This document shows positions 24,661 through 37,290 of a stretch of DNA of 64,000 nucleotides, in pieces. The stretch lies in NCBI GenBank assembly GCA_029204225.1, contig CM055092.1, forward strand, positions 63,695,260-63,759,259, written 5' to 3'. Under the pieces are notes generated by a model. That model was not told the DNA's origin. It saw nothing but the letters and a program-made list of their open reading frames with translations, and did no database searches. This DNA is from Diphasiastrum complanatum. Lineage: Eukaryota; Streptophyta; Lycopodiopsida; Lycopodiales; Lycopodiaceae. The stretch's first letter is position 1; every line of letters starts with the position of its first letter. A program made the position numbers and the translations under genes.

Positions 24661-26229
24661 CCGGCTAAGATGCGATTTTGGATGGGATGGAGAGAAATTC
24701 TACATTAAATTGGAATGGGAATGCACTTGGATTCACATCCCGGATGGAGTGCTGATTTCTCAATGGAAAATGGTTTTGGATTCGCTAATTCCGGTGTGAA
24801 GCATGCTTTTCGAAATCGGTAGAGTGCACTTTTACATGATTAATTTTGATAAAGATGCTAAGAATTAGTACGAATTCATTTGTATTCTCTGTTTCTTGAG
24901 GAATCTTCCAATTGATGTAGAATGATCTGCTTGCTTGATACCACCAGGTTTCTGCTTGGTTAAAGTTGGATAATGTGCATGCGGGCCGTACTAGTTCTGA
25001 ATCATATCATATTGTTTGAGTTCATAGATAAATAGAGAGTGAGTCTATTTAACCTGTTTTTTATGGACTGTTAACAATTTTTACATGATTCAAATGTGTG
25101 CATGTTGAGGATCGAGGATTTATTATATTTAAAATCCTCTCAGAACTACAAAAGTGAACATTACTAGTAATTGCAATTATACTAATTTTAAAGGGGTATT
25201 TGGCATGATGTTGCAGTTCTTGTAAGTTAGAAATTTCTTACTTCTCTTGCTTTTTAGAACTTGTATTCTATGGAAAAAGCAAAGAGTGGTGTAACCCTGT
25301 CCTGTGAAACCATTCTCTGGTTGATGCTTTCTTCCCAGACCTCTGGACGTTGATGTTTTTTCTGAGAGCTCAGAATTCTAGAATCTATGTTTATGATAGC
25401 AGTTTTGTTGCTTCCTGCCCTTCTGATAAAACTGATTGTTTGAGGGTCGTGGAATGGCAATAAGATGGCAGTGGGTTTGCACCCCATCTGGTGGACTTTG
25501 GATTCTGATGGCTGATGAAGAGTCTAGATTGCTCGTTGTGGATCAGATCGGAAGTTGTTGATTGTTTTCCCATTTGTTTCCGCCTTAGATTGACCAGAAA
25601 TTCTTTGCTGGCTGCTCGTGTGATAGTAGGGCTGTTGAAGTTTTTGGTCCGATCTTTCTTCCCTGAAATCACCTACATACTGGTGTTGGGTGGAAGCTAC
25701 TGATGATTGCAATAACGGTGGATTCATCCTTCTTGGATTGATAGCCGTTGGGAGACCTGGACCAATGAGGCACCTGTGAACACCATTGATGGCAGCGTGA
25801 GGAGGATATTGAGCAACTAGTGTGGCTATGGTGGCTGAGGAGCTTTGATCAATGGCAGCTGGGATTCCGCGAGCTTGGTGGGTGTGAGACTAATTTTGAC
25901 TTTTGAAACCCTTGGGGTTTAGAAGTGGGGAGGCCTTGTTAACCCATGCAAAGAGTTTGTTTAACTTCTTTTTCCCCAAGTGTGAACTGGGTGCATGGTG
26001 TGTGGAGGCCCTGACCCGGTTGTTTGCGTGCCTCAGTTAGTTTACTGAGTTGTGCATGTATTGCTTTGATGTCATAGTTTTTGCAAATGGTGTTAGTGCA
26101 TTTGAGTGAATGCACGGCTATTCATAACGATTTTTTAGTTACGTAGCCTGGTTTTTTCTAAGGCCTTTGCAAAAAAAATTGAGTAATCAAAGCTTTGGTT
26201 GATTCTGATAGGGATTTTTTGAAAATCTA

Positions 26230-29030
26230 CCTAAATCGATAGTTGAGAACTGAATTACCTATTCTCCTAACTTCCACATGAGTAAATCAACTACTCAAAT
26301 TAATTGCTCATGATTTAGAAATCTTAAATGTCTAGGTGCAGAGCTCGATTGTACTAGTACAACACCACATTTAGATCCATATTCAAATCACTTCTAAGTC
26401 AACCTATAGATCCATCAGAACAAATCTGTTAACTCTGCAAGTAATGGTCAAACACAATACTTGATCATATGTCTATGTTCAACGACTAGGTTAAGTGCAC
26501 CAAATAAGACCCAGTACATAAACACATATGTTATCAATTGGCAGATTCCTCCAAAATCTGCATATGTTACTCACATATATCACTGAGAATCTTGTAACTC
26601 AGCTACTGAAGAACTCTATTTCTCATGAGTAACATATCTAGAGAATCTTTGAAGTGAATAATTCCACATCACAAGTTTTCCAACCATCATACTTCTCTCA
26701 AAAAAAATTCATTCAATCAATCCTACTTTCGATCTTAGTGTACAAACCAAGATTAGGCTGACTTATACATACATTTTTGGACATAAGGCTAAGATTAAAG
26801 CCTTATTTTTTTGATCCAATCCATAACTAAATGGTACTTGGTAGCCAATCAGTGAACCTTAATTTAATCTTTACCACTACTTTCCATATTCATGAATATC
26901 GCATAGCTCAAAACTCCCAAAATCACTCTAGTTCCAGATTATTCAAAACAATCACTAGAGATTTTCTCTATTCCACTGGATAGTTCCACCATTGCACACA
27001 AACTGGATTCCACAAAAGAATTCTATGCACTGGTTGATCCCATGAAAGTCTTACTCCTATCATTTTCTTCTCCCCCTTTTAAAAGAAATTCCATAACTTC
27101 GATCAAAAAGTTCCCAGGAGACAACGTATAAGATATTAAAGATTTGAAAAGTCCGGTTTGTAATGAGTATTCAATACTATTACAAACCGGACTTTTTCCT
27201 TAAAATCATAAAATATCTTATCCCGAGTGATAGAAACACTACTCTCAATAATCAACTATCAAATAGAGATAATCATTTGAGCTTAGGAAGTCTAAATTCC
27301 ACTTAATCAATTGAAACATTAATTGATTTTGAGCTATATTCACAAACTTGAAATGGAAGCATAAATTCATATAACTTAAACAATCCTTCAGAACCTAGTT
27401 CTACACTGGAAGGAATTATATGAATCTCAATTCAATTGTCTTGTATTTAAGAAATTTCTAAATAGTAGAGGTTTTAAAATAAAAGAGAAATAGTTCTTAA
27501 GGGTTTTTGATTTGGAATTTTTGAGATACCATTGAGGGATCCAGATCTATATCTCATAACCTCTCCAAATATCCTAAACAAGTTTTAACCAATGGTTTCA
27601 ACTGTTAGCAATACTTTTAATGTAAATACTTGCCACTGGCCTACAGATCATTCTCACACAAGAATTTCCTCTTTGAAATCACTGATATCCCATACCATCA
27701 GTTTTCTCTCCAAGAAAGTCTTTTGCTTTTAGATCCAATCATCAGAAAATCAAAAAGACTATCTGACCATCCTATATCCAATATAGGGTCCAATCATCAA
27801 CCATTTTCTAGAAAGATACCTCCAACTATTGGATTCTCCACTTCCTTAAGTTTTCACAGTAGACGACAATTCATCTAAGAATACCACTAGGCATTGACCC
27901 CAGTATGGACGAGAAACCTCGTTCATATACAGTCGAAATGACCTAAGTTTACTCTTCAAAACCAAAAGGACAAATTTAATATAGCTAAACTATACCAATA
28001 GATATCCATTATCTATATTTAAAATGGTACAAGGAATTCAGTTCCTTCAAAAAGATCAATAATTGCATTATCCGATAATCCAGAGATCTCAAAACTCCAT
28101 TTGGATTTCCAATACCAAATATGCACATATCTATCCCACCAAATACTGGAGTACCCCCAAATTTGTTTCTAATGGATCGCAATAATCCAGCTCAAAATTG
28201 TGATTTAACAAGAATCTACACATGACTTTACCGTCACATAAACAACCCATCTGGTTGGTACTATCATTCCCAATTTTTTGCCATCTGAGAGTTCCAACTC
28301 TTAGGAATAAGGCTCATTACAGTACAAATGTGAACCAAGTGTCATTCTTGTTCCATGTCACAATTTTCCATAACAATAGGGTCAACTCATGGTCCTATAG
28401 ATATTCGAAATTAATTCAATTTAATGAATTCAAGAAACCGGTGCTATGCAATTTCTATACATGGATTATTAACCAATCCAAATTACACAACACTAACACA
28501 TTTACCTACTCAGGTGTCTCATTTTCTTCCTCCCTTAGATTTTTTCTCGGTCACCCAAAAAATTTCATTAGCGAAGGCTCCCAAAAACTACTTAGACACA
28601 AGTAAATGCCATGCTACTTTCTTTCTAACTACCCCAGCTCCATTTTCATTACTTCATTAAAGTTGTCTGAACTTAATGAAAAATCCATAAAATTTGGTTT
28701 TTGGGTACTCTTTGATGATATTCGATACTCGAATATAGAGGTACCTCTCAAAAATTACGACCCTATTCCATTGTTCACTTTAACAAGTATATGAAAAGCT
28801 TAAATTTGCTCAACCCTAAAGATCAAAATCATTTAGGATAAGCCAATCGGTGTAACACCAAGTCCAAAAGGAAAAACCAAAAATACCATTTAACTCAATT
28901 AATTGGGAATATTTCTACTCCAGAGTTAACCCGATAAAAAGCACGGTACCAGGAAATCAAATTTCCACTTATAGGACACTTGCATGGAGAATAATTGCCA
29001 TGAAGAACAGTAATTTATTTCCGGTCAAGA
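26230..29030 (-). repeat. Inverted internal block of element B
   Basis: Matched blocks, always reverse complement: B 26680-26760 with A about 13300-13370 (CAGCCTAATCTT), B 26920-27000 with A about 13140-13190 (AATCTGGAACTAGAG), B 27510-27570 with A about 12500-12550 (GGTATCTCA), B 28690-28740 with A about 11480-11530 (CCAAATTTTATG), and B 28900-29000 with A about 11180-11280. The order of blocks is consistently reversed. Confidence 0.8.
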
Positions 29031-29841
29031 ATTTTAGATCTATTATTTGAAGTCTAAATTCCTTTACTCCAGTGCATACTTGAGATTGTATGGACCTCAC
29101 AGGCCTTTCCATTAAGTAATTGCTTGCTTTACATATTGTAGTCTATAAGTGCTTGTGTACAAAGTTCAGTCTATATCTCCAGTTTTGTAAGAGACAGATT
29201 AATTTATTAAGATACGAATAGATGCTGATTTCTTGCATATGATGCTAGAAATGAGGCTGTTAACTCATTAGAGTAACTGCAGTACTTTGGTTTGATGTTA
29301 TAATTGTCCGAGACTTGATGGATCTCCTAGAGATTTTAGATGACTAAATTGTGATATTTTAGAATATTTGTATATTCTAAAAATATTTGTACCAAGAAGC
29401 CCTTTTTTTTTGCAAGATAATTAAAATGAAATTTCTTCAGCTTTGACTTTGATTTTTGAAATAAGATAAATCACCCAGTGTTTCATGTAGTTGGGATTAC
29501 ATGAAGGTGATGAACTCTTCTTTTGGATCAGATCAACCCATTTGGAAGATTTATAGCTTAGTGTATCTTTTGGAATGTGAATCAGTATTCTTGACTAGAG
29601 GCAAACAATTAAAGAATTGTTGCATCTCTGAGTGCTTATTCAGATGGAAAGATCAGACTAAGAATAATAATTCATGGAAAAGATTTGAAAGCTTAAGGAA
29701 TTGTTTCATGTATTCGTTTCCTCGTTTTGAGGACAGAACCTGTTTAAGGGAGGAAGAATGTTACGGCCATATTCAGCAAAGGATATGGAATAGTCCTACT
29801 GTTACGGCCATATTCAGCAAAGGATATGGAACATGTTTAAT

Positions 29842-31390
29842 GTAATTCCACATATTAGCATGTTTTATGTAATTCCACATACATTTGATTGCTTATTTGG
29901 CTATGCTAACTCTAGAGAGTCTAATGGTTAAGAGTTCAAAACTTGCAATGGTGCTTTTCCAATTTATAAAACTTCTATTGTAAACTGAAAAAGTATATCC
30001 CAAGTTTCAAAGATTTGAACTACATGTTGAACAATTTAAATTCTTCTTGTATTTTTAGTATCTTCTTAGATTCTATTATGACGGTCTCTCATCTGATAGA
30101 TTTAGTATGATACTAAAATACGTTGTGTAGGGTGAGTACAGATAAAATCCACTCAAATCACTGTTCTCTATTGGGCGTCTAGAGTTCTTCTAAGGCGGTC
30201 TCCCTACTAGAAGATGTAACAAATTAGGAAAGGAATGCTAAGTCCACTATGGTGGTCTCCCATCTAGTGATTTCCTACTTAAGAAGCAAGCAATACTAAT
30301 TAACTCCACAAGGGGAATGATAAACAAGCTGAGAGAGAATAATCCCATAAGCACATTCACCCCTAGTGGGGCTCGAGCACCTACCACAAGGTATTCAATC
30401 ACCAATGGAAACACAAGCATAGAAGGATTACACAAAAAGTGTTCTATCACTTTTCTAGTAAGTTAGCAACACATTTTATAACATGTGATCTCATTGTGCA
30501 ACATTTTTTACACATTTACTTAAGTTTGCACAAATTTATTGGTTTTTTTTTTTTATACAAGTCCAATAAAACCTTGGCTCAATGCTTCAAGGATGCACGA
30601 ATGGGACGAGGCCACAAAAATTCACTCATTCTCCAATATCAATTAAATTTTATCTATTCTAGAGTCACTCATTGTGATCTCGATATACGTATTTATATGA
30701 TATGTTTCATCCACCTCTTGCTCTCGAAAGTCATTCACTAAATCGAGTTTAAGAATCTGTTTGCGGGCAAGAACTGGTTTGTCGGCTGGGCAACCTAAGT
30801 CCAGGTGTCCTTATGCATGTGCAGGAATATCTTTGAAGTTAATGTTGCTACTGCTAGAATTTTCCCTTCTCAATTGTGAAGAATGTTGTCTACCCTTCCA
30901 ACCGTGAAGTTCATTGCTGCTTTTGCCCTTCTAGGCCCATCAAGATCGGGCCTTGTGCCCCAAATTGCAAATACAATTAGTCCAGCCTATGTCATGCTAG
31001 TCTAGTTAGTTTAGCGATTTGAAAACAAAAACTCATTCACATTCAATTTTGTGTGCATCGAACATTGTTTGATGTGTCCATGTTTGAGTGATTCACAAGA
31101 TATACAAAGAGACAAAGGAAAAAAATTATATGGTCCAAAAAATAGAAGTCAATTCAGCCTGGCGTTGATCCCGTTCATTTGAAATTAACAATGTGAATCA
31201 GTCACAATTGTATGCATACCAACTAGGCTAGATTTTGACATTCTGCTATATTCATCTCCATTACTGAAGATAATGTTGCAATTATGTCTTTCAGCAAGTG
31301 GCTATGAAACAGCATATCATCAAAACTTGTTGTGCATTCCTAGAACAAAACTTGTTGAGCATCTCAGGGGCGGCACATCAATAAGTGCTT

Positions 31391-31395
<5 letters not shown>
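29842..31395. other. No gene; short repeats
   Basis: Just after element B the block ATGTAATTCCACATA with TTAGCATGTTT is tandemly repeated (29840-29885). At 30080-30275 three loosely spaced copies of a GGCGGTCTCCCATCT-like motif occur. Nothing else is recognised. Confidence 0.4.

Positions 31396-31474
<79 letters not shown>
31396..31474 (+). repeat. (CT)n microsatellite
   Basis: About 39 uninterrupted CT units. Confidence 0.97.
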
Positions 31475-31477
<3 letters not shown>

Positions 31478-33476
31478 CGAGTAGCTACGTAATTCTACAA
31501 AACTATCATTATTGTGCTCTCCTATTTAACATATCACGAATATACTTTTCCCATGGGTAACTTAATAACGTCTGCTTTCGTTTCCAGGTGTGTGGGCTGA
31601 TATTCTCAAAGTAAGAGCATGAACTCATTGGACCTATTACATAATGCGTTCTAAGAGCTTGTACAGCTATGTATGATCTAAACCTTATGTTGTGATTATC
31701 TCGCCACCAATTTGTGACGCAAGTTGATGCATCACTTCTCAGCCAATCAAATATGCTTTGAGCGATACAAGAAGATAACAATTGAAGATATATCTAGCTT
31801 ATTGTTGTTCAAGGTTTGTCTCATGATCACGACACGTTCAGGATCAGCCAAAAACATGTTGAAATAGCACAAGGAAGAAAGAAAAATGATAACAGAGGCT
31901 AAGTTACAAATTAGCAAGTGAGATGTTTGTAAGTTTTTCAACATGAGAAAATGCAAAATCGAAATTTGTCAGCACATGTACATTTCATTGAACACACGAG
32001 TGCCATAGTTATTTAAGCATGGCTACTTTGTGAGCTTGGTGAGGTAGAACATCTTGTCAGAACTCTAGCACACCTGACATCAAACATGTACACAGTAAAG
32101 TCAGTCATTTGTTCCGTGAAAGAAAAAGGAAGGTTGATTTGCATAAACACCTAAGACTTAATGTCTCAAACAAAAGCATATATTGTAGAAGCTGAGATTA
32201 TCAAAAAACAAGTTGATATATGGAAATCACATTGGTTCTATGTAAAAATAGTGTCATCATCAATACTACAACTTTGCATGCCAAAAATATAGAAATAAAA
32301 GGTCCACAAGCTTTGTCTAGGCAGTCGCAAGGTTATCTGGGTGTCATTTGTAGCTCACCGGAGGTTTTCCTAAGGCTTAAGTTAAGCTCATTTTATGATA
32401 TAATAAATGAATCTGGATTGAAATAAGTGGATAGCACATCATAGTTACTTTACTTTCACTAAGAAGTTATAGTAAATGTCTGATTTTTCTTGATTATCAA
32501 ATATCAGAATGTTACCAGATTCATAGTTGCCAGGAAGCAGGAACGTAATGGGAACGGGAATGTTTTCAGGAACTTGGGAACACCATGTCATTGATTATTA
32601 AGTTTAAAAAAATTACAAAAAAACAATAAGATATATATATTTCCTAAAGATTCCAAAAAATTGTATGAAAGTGAAAGTAACAAAAATTGAGAAATCTTGG
32701 AATTCTAGCACCCTATTTTCCCAAACTCAATCTGAACAAATTTTGACATGATATTTGGCTGATTGATAAGAGGACTCCAAAGATCTATCATATTGAGGAT
32801 TTGACTCTAGTCTCTTATAGAGAAAAACAAAAAACAATGATTTTTCTAGAGCATAGTATAGCAAGCCCCAACTACTTAGATTGATAGAGCAAAATAGCTA
32901 GATCTTGGGCAACCCCAAATGCTAAGAATTTTGGAGAGGGCTTTTAACAAATTTCAAGAGGTGGGGTTGAGCTTCCAGTATTTGCAATGAGTTGTATAAC
33001 TGCTAGCTGTGTCGGACTAGTGCTTGTAAAAAACTTGTTGCCTAGCCTTATAGAAACCCTAGAAAAGTAAAACTTGAATAGGTGAACCACTTCCAACACA
33101 CCTATGTAATTAAATTTTGAACTAAAACAAGGTTATTTGCAAAAGGTAATGAATGAGCAATCAAATATGCTATCAAATAAAGATCATATATGTACGTCTT
33201 GTGATGTGTGGGTATCATAAACTTTGGTATTTCTCAAGCGTGTTCAAAGAATCACCCGTACAAGGTGTAAGGAGGTAACAGTGGAGGGTCCTACCTGGTT
33301 TTGACGGTTATGCTGATCAGCTTCTCATTCTATAATGCTCCGTATCAGGAAAGAAGGCAGCAGGTCTTAACCCTAATTTGTAACCATTTCCTAGATTTTT
33401 AACCCTTTCAACAGAAGAAAAACTCTAGGGTTTAGATAGACCTGTAAACATGCCTCGATCAGCCAAAATGGGAGCC
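31475..33476. other. No gene recognised
   Basis: AT-rich sequence with only short frames and no repeat or motif that could be named. Confidence 0.4.
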
Positions 33477-33974
33477 TTAAAGGTGATGCTCGTTGGCCGA
33501 GGGAGGGGAGTGGCTGTGATGGCTGTGGTGGTGAGGACGATGATACTCTTCCTCGTGGTGACCATGACGGTGATGAGAATCTTCGTCTTCACGATGTCGC
33601 CGTCGATGATGGCCGCTGCCTTCTTCTTCTTCGTCGTCCTCACGACGACGCTGAGGAGAGTGACTATGGTGATGAGGATGATTAGGAGAATGAGAATTGT
33701 GACGATGAGGGGAATGAGAAGTGTGATGAGAGCGGTGAGGGGAATGAGAACGGTGGTGGCCGTGAGGATCAAAGAAAGGATGCGGGGGAGGAGATCTGGG
33801 ATAGAGTGGAGCAACAGGGAAGCCTATGACAGGAGCAGAAGGAGAAGGCGAAGGGGCAGCAGGCATGGGGGAGTGTGGAAGGGGGAAATGATGGTAGGGC
33901 GATGATGCTGGGTGTGGTGAGGATGATGATGAGCCAAAGAAAGGGAAGCAAGAGAGACACATTTTGGGTTTCAC
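33477..33974 (-). CDS. His/Ser/Pro-rich protein, unrecognised
   Basis: A 165-residue frame runs from ATG at 33974 to TAA at 33477. The N-terminus has a CxxC (residues 6-9) in MCLSCFPFFGSSSSS, then a Ser/Pro-rich part (about 15-70), then a His-rich half built of HSPH/HHSHS-type repeats, with an acidic run DDEEEE near residue 113 and REDED near 127. The block is distinctly richer in G and C than the AT-rich flanks, which is in favour of a host gene. A second possible start is Met5. Histidine-rich tails of this kind often bind metal ions, but no family was identified and no function is claimed. It could instead be a single exon of a larger gene, or fortuitous low-complexity sequence. The plus-strand frame 33450-33905 is its antisense shadow. 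Confidence 0.45.
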   Translation of the reverse strand: MKPKMCLSCFPFFGSSSSSPHPASSPYHHFPLPHSPMPAAPSPSPSAPVIGFPVAPLYPRSPPPHPFFDPHGHHRSHSPHRSHHTSHSPHRHNSHSPNHPHHHSHSPQRRREDDEEEEGSGHHRRRHREDEDSHHRHGHHEEEYHRPHHHSHHSHSPPSANEHHL

Positions 33975-34190
33975 AAAATAATAACAACAAATGACAATGG
34001 CAAAATGGGTGTTGTTGGTGTTGGTGTTGATGTTGATGCTACAAATCTAGAATTAGGGCTTTCATGGATGAATGTTCAATGGAGATGAGGATCTCTACCA
34101 CTAGGTGCAACTACAAAGGAAGTCAACCCTCCAAAGGCCCTGTAACCATTGAATAAACAATCGGAAAATTGCCTCTTTTTGTTGAAGATC
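33975..34190. other. Upstream region of the His-rich ORF
   Basis: On the minus strand this precedes the His-rich frame. It contains a short upstream frame (ATGAAAGCCCTAATTC, ending in TAG) and a CAACATCAACACCAACACC-like simple stretch. No TATA box was settled on. Confidence 0.3.
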
Positions 34191-34296
34191 GTTAAATAAT
34201 GCTTCTTGGTTTCCAAGGGGAGGCTCGAACTTGGGACCAAAGAAACTTTGGATGCCAAGCCAACCAACTGAGCCAACCCCGTTGGGTTAAATAATG
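34191..34296 (-). mobile_element. tRNA-derived short insertion (SINE-like) with 11-bp TSD
   Basis: An 84-bp insertion (34202-34285) lies between two perfect copies of GTTAAATAATG (34191-34201 and 34286-34296). On the minus strand it has a polymerase III box A, TGGCTCAGTTGG (34264-34275), and a box B-like AGTTCGAGCCT (34221-34231), spaced as in a tRNA. The cloverleaf does not close well (GGGG/CCCC acceptor pairs and a CCAAA/TTTGG arm remain), so it is a SINE-like or retroposed tRNA sequence, not a working tRNA gene. Removing the insert and one target copy leaves sequence matching the neighbouring tandem unit at about 34325-34345. Confidence 0.82.
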
Positions 34297-34540
34297 GAAA
34301 GATGCGGATTGATTCCTTCTTTGTGTTGAAGAGCGTTAAATTATGGAAAGATCTTGATTAATTGTTTCTTTTTGTTGCAGAGCATTAAATAATGGATAGG
34401 TCTTGATTGGTCGTGGAATCATTCATTGAATCCATGTTCTCTGGAATGCATTCTTAACAACATTAAATAATAGAAAGATATTGATTGCTCGTGGAATTAT
34501 TCTTTGAATCCGTGTTCGTCGAAATGCGTGAACATAAGAT
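34297..34540. repeat. Diverged tandem repeats of about 70 bp
   Basis: Units share the core TTAAATAATGGAAAGAT.TTGATT and a TTCTTTTTGTTG-like lead-in. Copies occur near 34180, 34288, 34330, 34385 and 34462. One unit contains the tRNA-like insertion. Confidence 0.65.
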
Positions 34541-34589
34541 GGCCATAAAACTTTTGCACCCATATTGTGGAATTCATTGGAATGTGAAA

Positions 34590-35080
34590 ATAATCTAGCC
34601 TACTTTCTTGGCATATTTATGAAATCTTTATGAAACTTAAAAATGAAATCGCCTACTTTCTTGGCATTTATGAAATGTTTCTAAAACTTAAAAATGACCT
34701 CGCCTACTTTTTGGCATACTATGAAATTTTAAGTCATAGAACAAAATTTCACAAGAACATTATACTCTTTAAAAGGGTTATGGGTAGATTTGAAAAGGAA
34801 TAATATGACCTATAAAAATGCATAAATGAGACTCAAAAAAAAATTCAGCTGTAAAAAGGGGCCTTTTTTGCCATCCTTTATGGCTTTAATGACCTTCATA
34901 CTTGTTCAATGGTCGTTGAACTATGACAAGACTCATGAAAGGGAGCCTTCCTCACCATATTTTATGCCTGGGAGGTATCTTTTAAGTGATCTTTGCACTT
35001 GGTTCAATGGATGTTCAATTATCGCGAGGCCCAAGAACTTCTTAGTGACTTTTACACTCGGCTCAACGGATGTTCAAATA
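34590..35080. repeat. Two sets of short tandem repeats
   Basis: 34598-34735 holds three copies of a unit of about 58 bp (CGCCTACTTTCTTGGCAT, TATGAAAT, AACTTAAAAATGA). 34885-35080 holds three looser copies of TTAAGTGA.CTTTGCACTTGGTTCAATGGATGTTCAA. The resulting frames have no known domain. Confidence 0.6.
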
Positions 35081-36319
35081 TGGTTTGGCTTAACGGCCTT
35101 ACCACAATTTTACAACTGGTTTACCAAGTGCTAACATTACTAAAAAGACCATCCCCAACAAATAGGAATCCCGAATGTGGAGATTTGGGGACTAGTCAAT
35201 CACAATTTTCAAACTAGCTCTCTGCGACATTGTCATGTCCCCCATGAACAGATACCCATCACTCACTGAAGGATATATTGTTGGCTTTGCCACAATGGCC
35301 ATAATTTGCTAAAAGTTGTGGTGTCTCTCATCTCTAGCTCACGAGTTTTAGCATGAAAGTTGCCTTCTTTTTTTAATCTTTCTAAATTGTAACTTTTTTT
35401 CCATTTTCCAACAATCTAAATGCACACTTGTATAGCAAAGTTGTCATGATTACAAGTATCAAGATCATTTTGTTTTTCTTAAACCATCAATTCTCATGAA
35501 TGACTTTGTTTCAAGCCCAATAGGACTTGTGGTTCTAGGTATGTGAAAATGTATGCAGATGATCTATTCCCAAGTTATTAAAGTTGGCAAAAGTCATAAG
35601 CCCTGACAATTCTGTGGCATATATCTACCAGTCTAATGCCACTTATTTATAGATATAAATGTCATTACTAGCCAATCATATATTTGAACAATAGCAATCA
35701 ATTCTCTAGGAAAATTTTATTGTAAACTACAAGTGTGAATGCCCACTAGGTCTGACTATTTATACCCATTAATCATAACCAAACCTTATTGCTCGATGAG
35801 TACAGACCCTTATTAGTATCTCCTTTCTTCCTCCCCCACAATTGACCGCCGCCAAGCCTTGTTGCCTTGGAGGCACTACCCCATGCATGTTAGAGGTTTG
35901 GGCCTAGGTGGCCCAATAAATATTCACCACATGGTGAATATTCATAAGTTCAAAATTTCACATTAGCAAACACACGTATGGCCACATTGCCAAGCTGTCC
36001 ACCTAGTCATACTAGTTTGTATAATCTTGGCCCCATCTTTATCATGTGGGCATGGAAAATGCTATTTAGGGACATACACCACTGCACACATTTTCAAAGC
36101 TCACAAATATATTTAGCTATTGAAAATATGCATCTCTCGTTATAGGACAAAGCACGAAGCCTTGCAACATGAGGGTTTGGAAACCTAGGCTTAACAACTA
36201 AATTCTTAGTCCTCATGTCATTTAGATGTAGGGTACTCCAAACCCTCATAACAATAGCACTATGATTTATAGGATGGTGAACTATGATTCACAATTGTTT
36301 TTTAATGTGAATTACCAGT
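35081..36319. other. No gene recognised
   Basis: AT-rich sequence without identifiable coding or repeat structure. Confidence 0.4.
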
Positions 36320-36552
36320 GTGGCGAATACCAACTGGTTCACCAACCTTGCACATGAGAGGGCATGGGTCTATGCACACTTGCATGTGCCAACAAATGGC
36401 TTGTTGGTCACCCACACACCCACATATTTAGAAGAGAATGAAAATCTTGGGTGTATATTTCATGTGCCTACCAACTGCTCGTTGACCACTCACACAAACA
36501 TGCATGTTGAGAAGCAACTAAAAAGCGTGGGGACGGCGCATGCACATAAGTC
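36320..36552 (+). repeat. Tandem repeats of about 84 bp
   Basis: About two and a half copies of a unit containing CATGTGCC.ACCAA.TG.T.GTTG.CCAC.CACAC. They read as repeated HVPTN...THT segments in one frame (36320-36556). A real protein is not supported. Confidence 0.5.
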
Positions 36553-37290
36553 ATGACGTATTGTTTGGTGAGATCCATAGGTTTGGAGATGAAGAAAAGG
36601 GATAGTGATGTACTATCCAAGCTTCTCAATGAGGATGAAGCAACTCCACCACCACAAGAAGATCATCAAGACGACGATGAAGGACGTGGCACTCCTCCCA
36701 CTGTGGAGATGAGATGGAGAGTGAGAAACAAACCCATTAGATCGGAAAAGACTGAAGTTGCAGGTGACAAAAGAAAGGAGAAAGTTGCACCTTGGGATTC
36801 CTATTCACCTCACAGTGGATCACTTCAACGAAAATTACCTTAAGTTGTATACAAAGCTCATGAGTGACAAGGAAGGCGAAGTTGCAAAGTCTAGCAAAGA
36901 GGAAGAGCTATGATGTTCCATGAGAGAGAAAATGAAACCTGACAGGTTTCAAGTAAATCTCGCCCTCATGGGCAACATCATTTTTTTTACTGAACCCTCT
37001 TGCTTTGAGGAGGCCAAGGATCAAAAGATATGGCAAAAATAAATGCAGGAGGATATTGATTCCATCAAACACCATGACACTTGAGAGATAGTGGATCTTC
37101 CAAAGGGCAAGAGACCCATTGGCAACAAATGGGTGTACAGGACAAAGTACAATGTCGATGAAACCATTGCAAAACATAAGACAACGCCTGTAGTGTAGGG
37201 CTACACACAAAGTAAGGGCATTGACTATAAAGAGACCTCATGTGGCTAAGTGTAACACACTTCGCATGGTGATTGCCTTAGCAGCGTTAT
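36553..37290 (+). pseudogene. Copia linker and reverse-transcriptase start, broken
   Basis: A 96-residue frame (36553-36843) is rich in Glu, Asp and Pro and ends in an R-rich segment, as is usual for the linker between Copia integrase and reverse transcriptase. From about 36990, mixed frames read CFEEAKDQKIWQ, then EIVDLPKGKRPIGNKWVYRT, then GYTQSKGIDYKET, the conserved opening of the Copia reverse transcriptase. Several stops occur and the sequence ends before the catalytic YVDD. Confidence 0.82.

Larger units (their letters stand above)
24495..29841 (+). mobile_element. Non-coding LTR element B, with inverted core
   Basis: It has a short 5' LTR (24495-24647, TGTTATGG..TTACA), PBS TTGGTATCAGAGC (24648-24660), PPT (29746-29758) and the start of a 3' LTR at 29759. 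The first 1.5 kb and the last 0.8 kb run colinear with element A, but 26230-29030 matches A (about 11170-13830) in reverse complement. A's segment of about 13850-14440 has no counterpart. The 3' LTR is truncated after a 41-bp tandem repetition of its own start (29759 and 29800). No coding capacity is seen. The 5' end abuts a Copia integrase fragment. Confidence 0.8.

Noticed and set aside
33450-33905. 151-residue plus-strand frame rich in Arg, Met and Val
   Set aside because: It is antisense to the His-rich frame. Its composition follows from complementing His/Ser codons, and the minus frame has the better start and stop context.
34202-34285. Functional tRNA gene on the minus strand
   Set aside because: Box A and B are present, but the D and T arms do not pair properly, the anticodon loop is too short, and an 11-bp target duplication surrounds it. 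A retroposed sequence explains it better.
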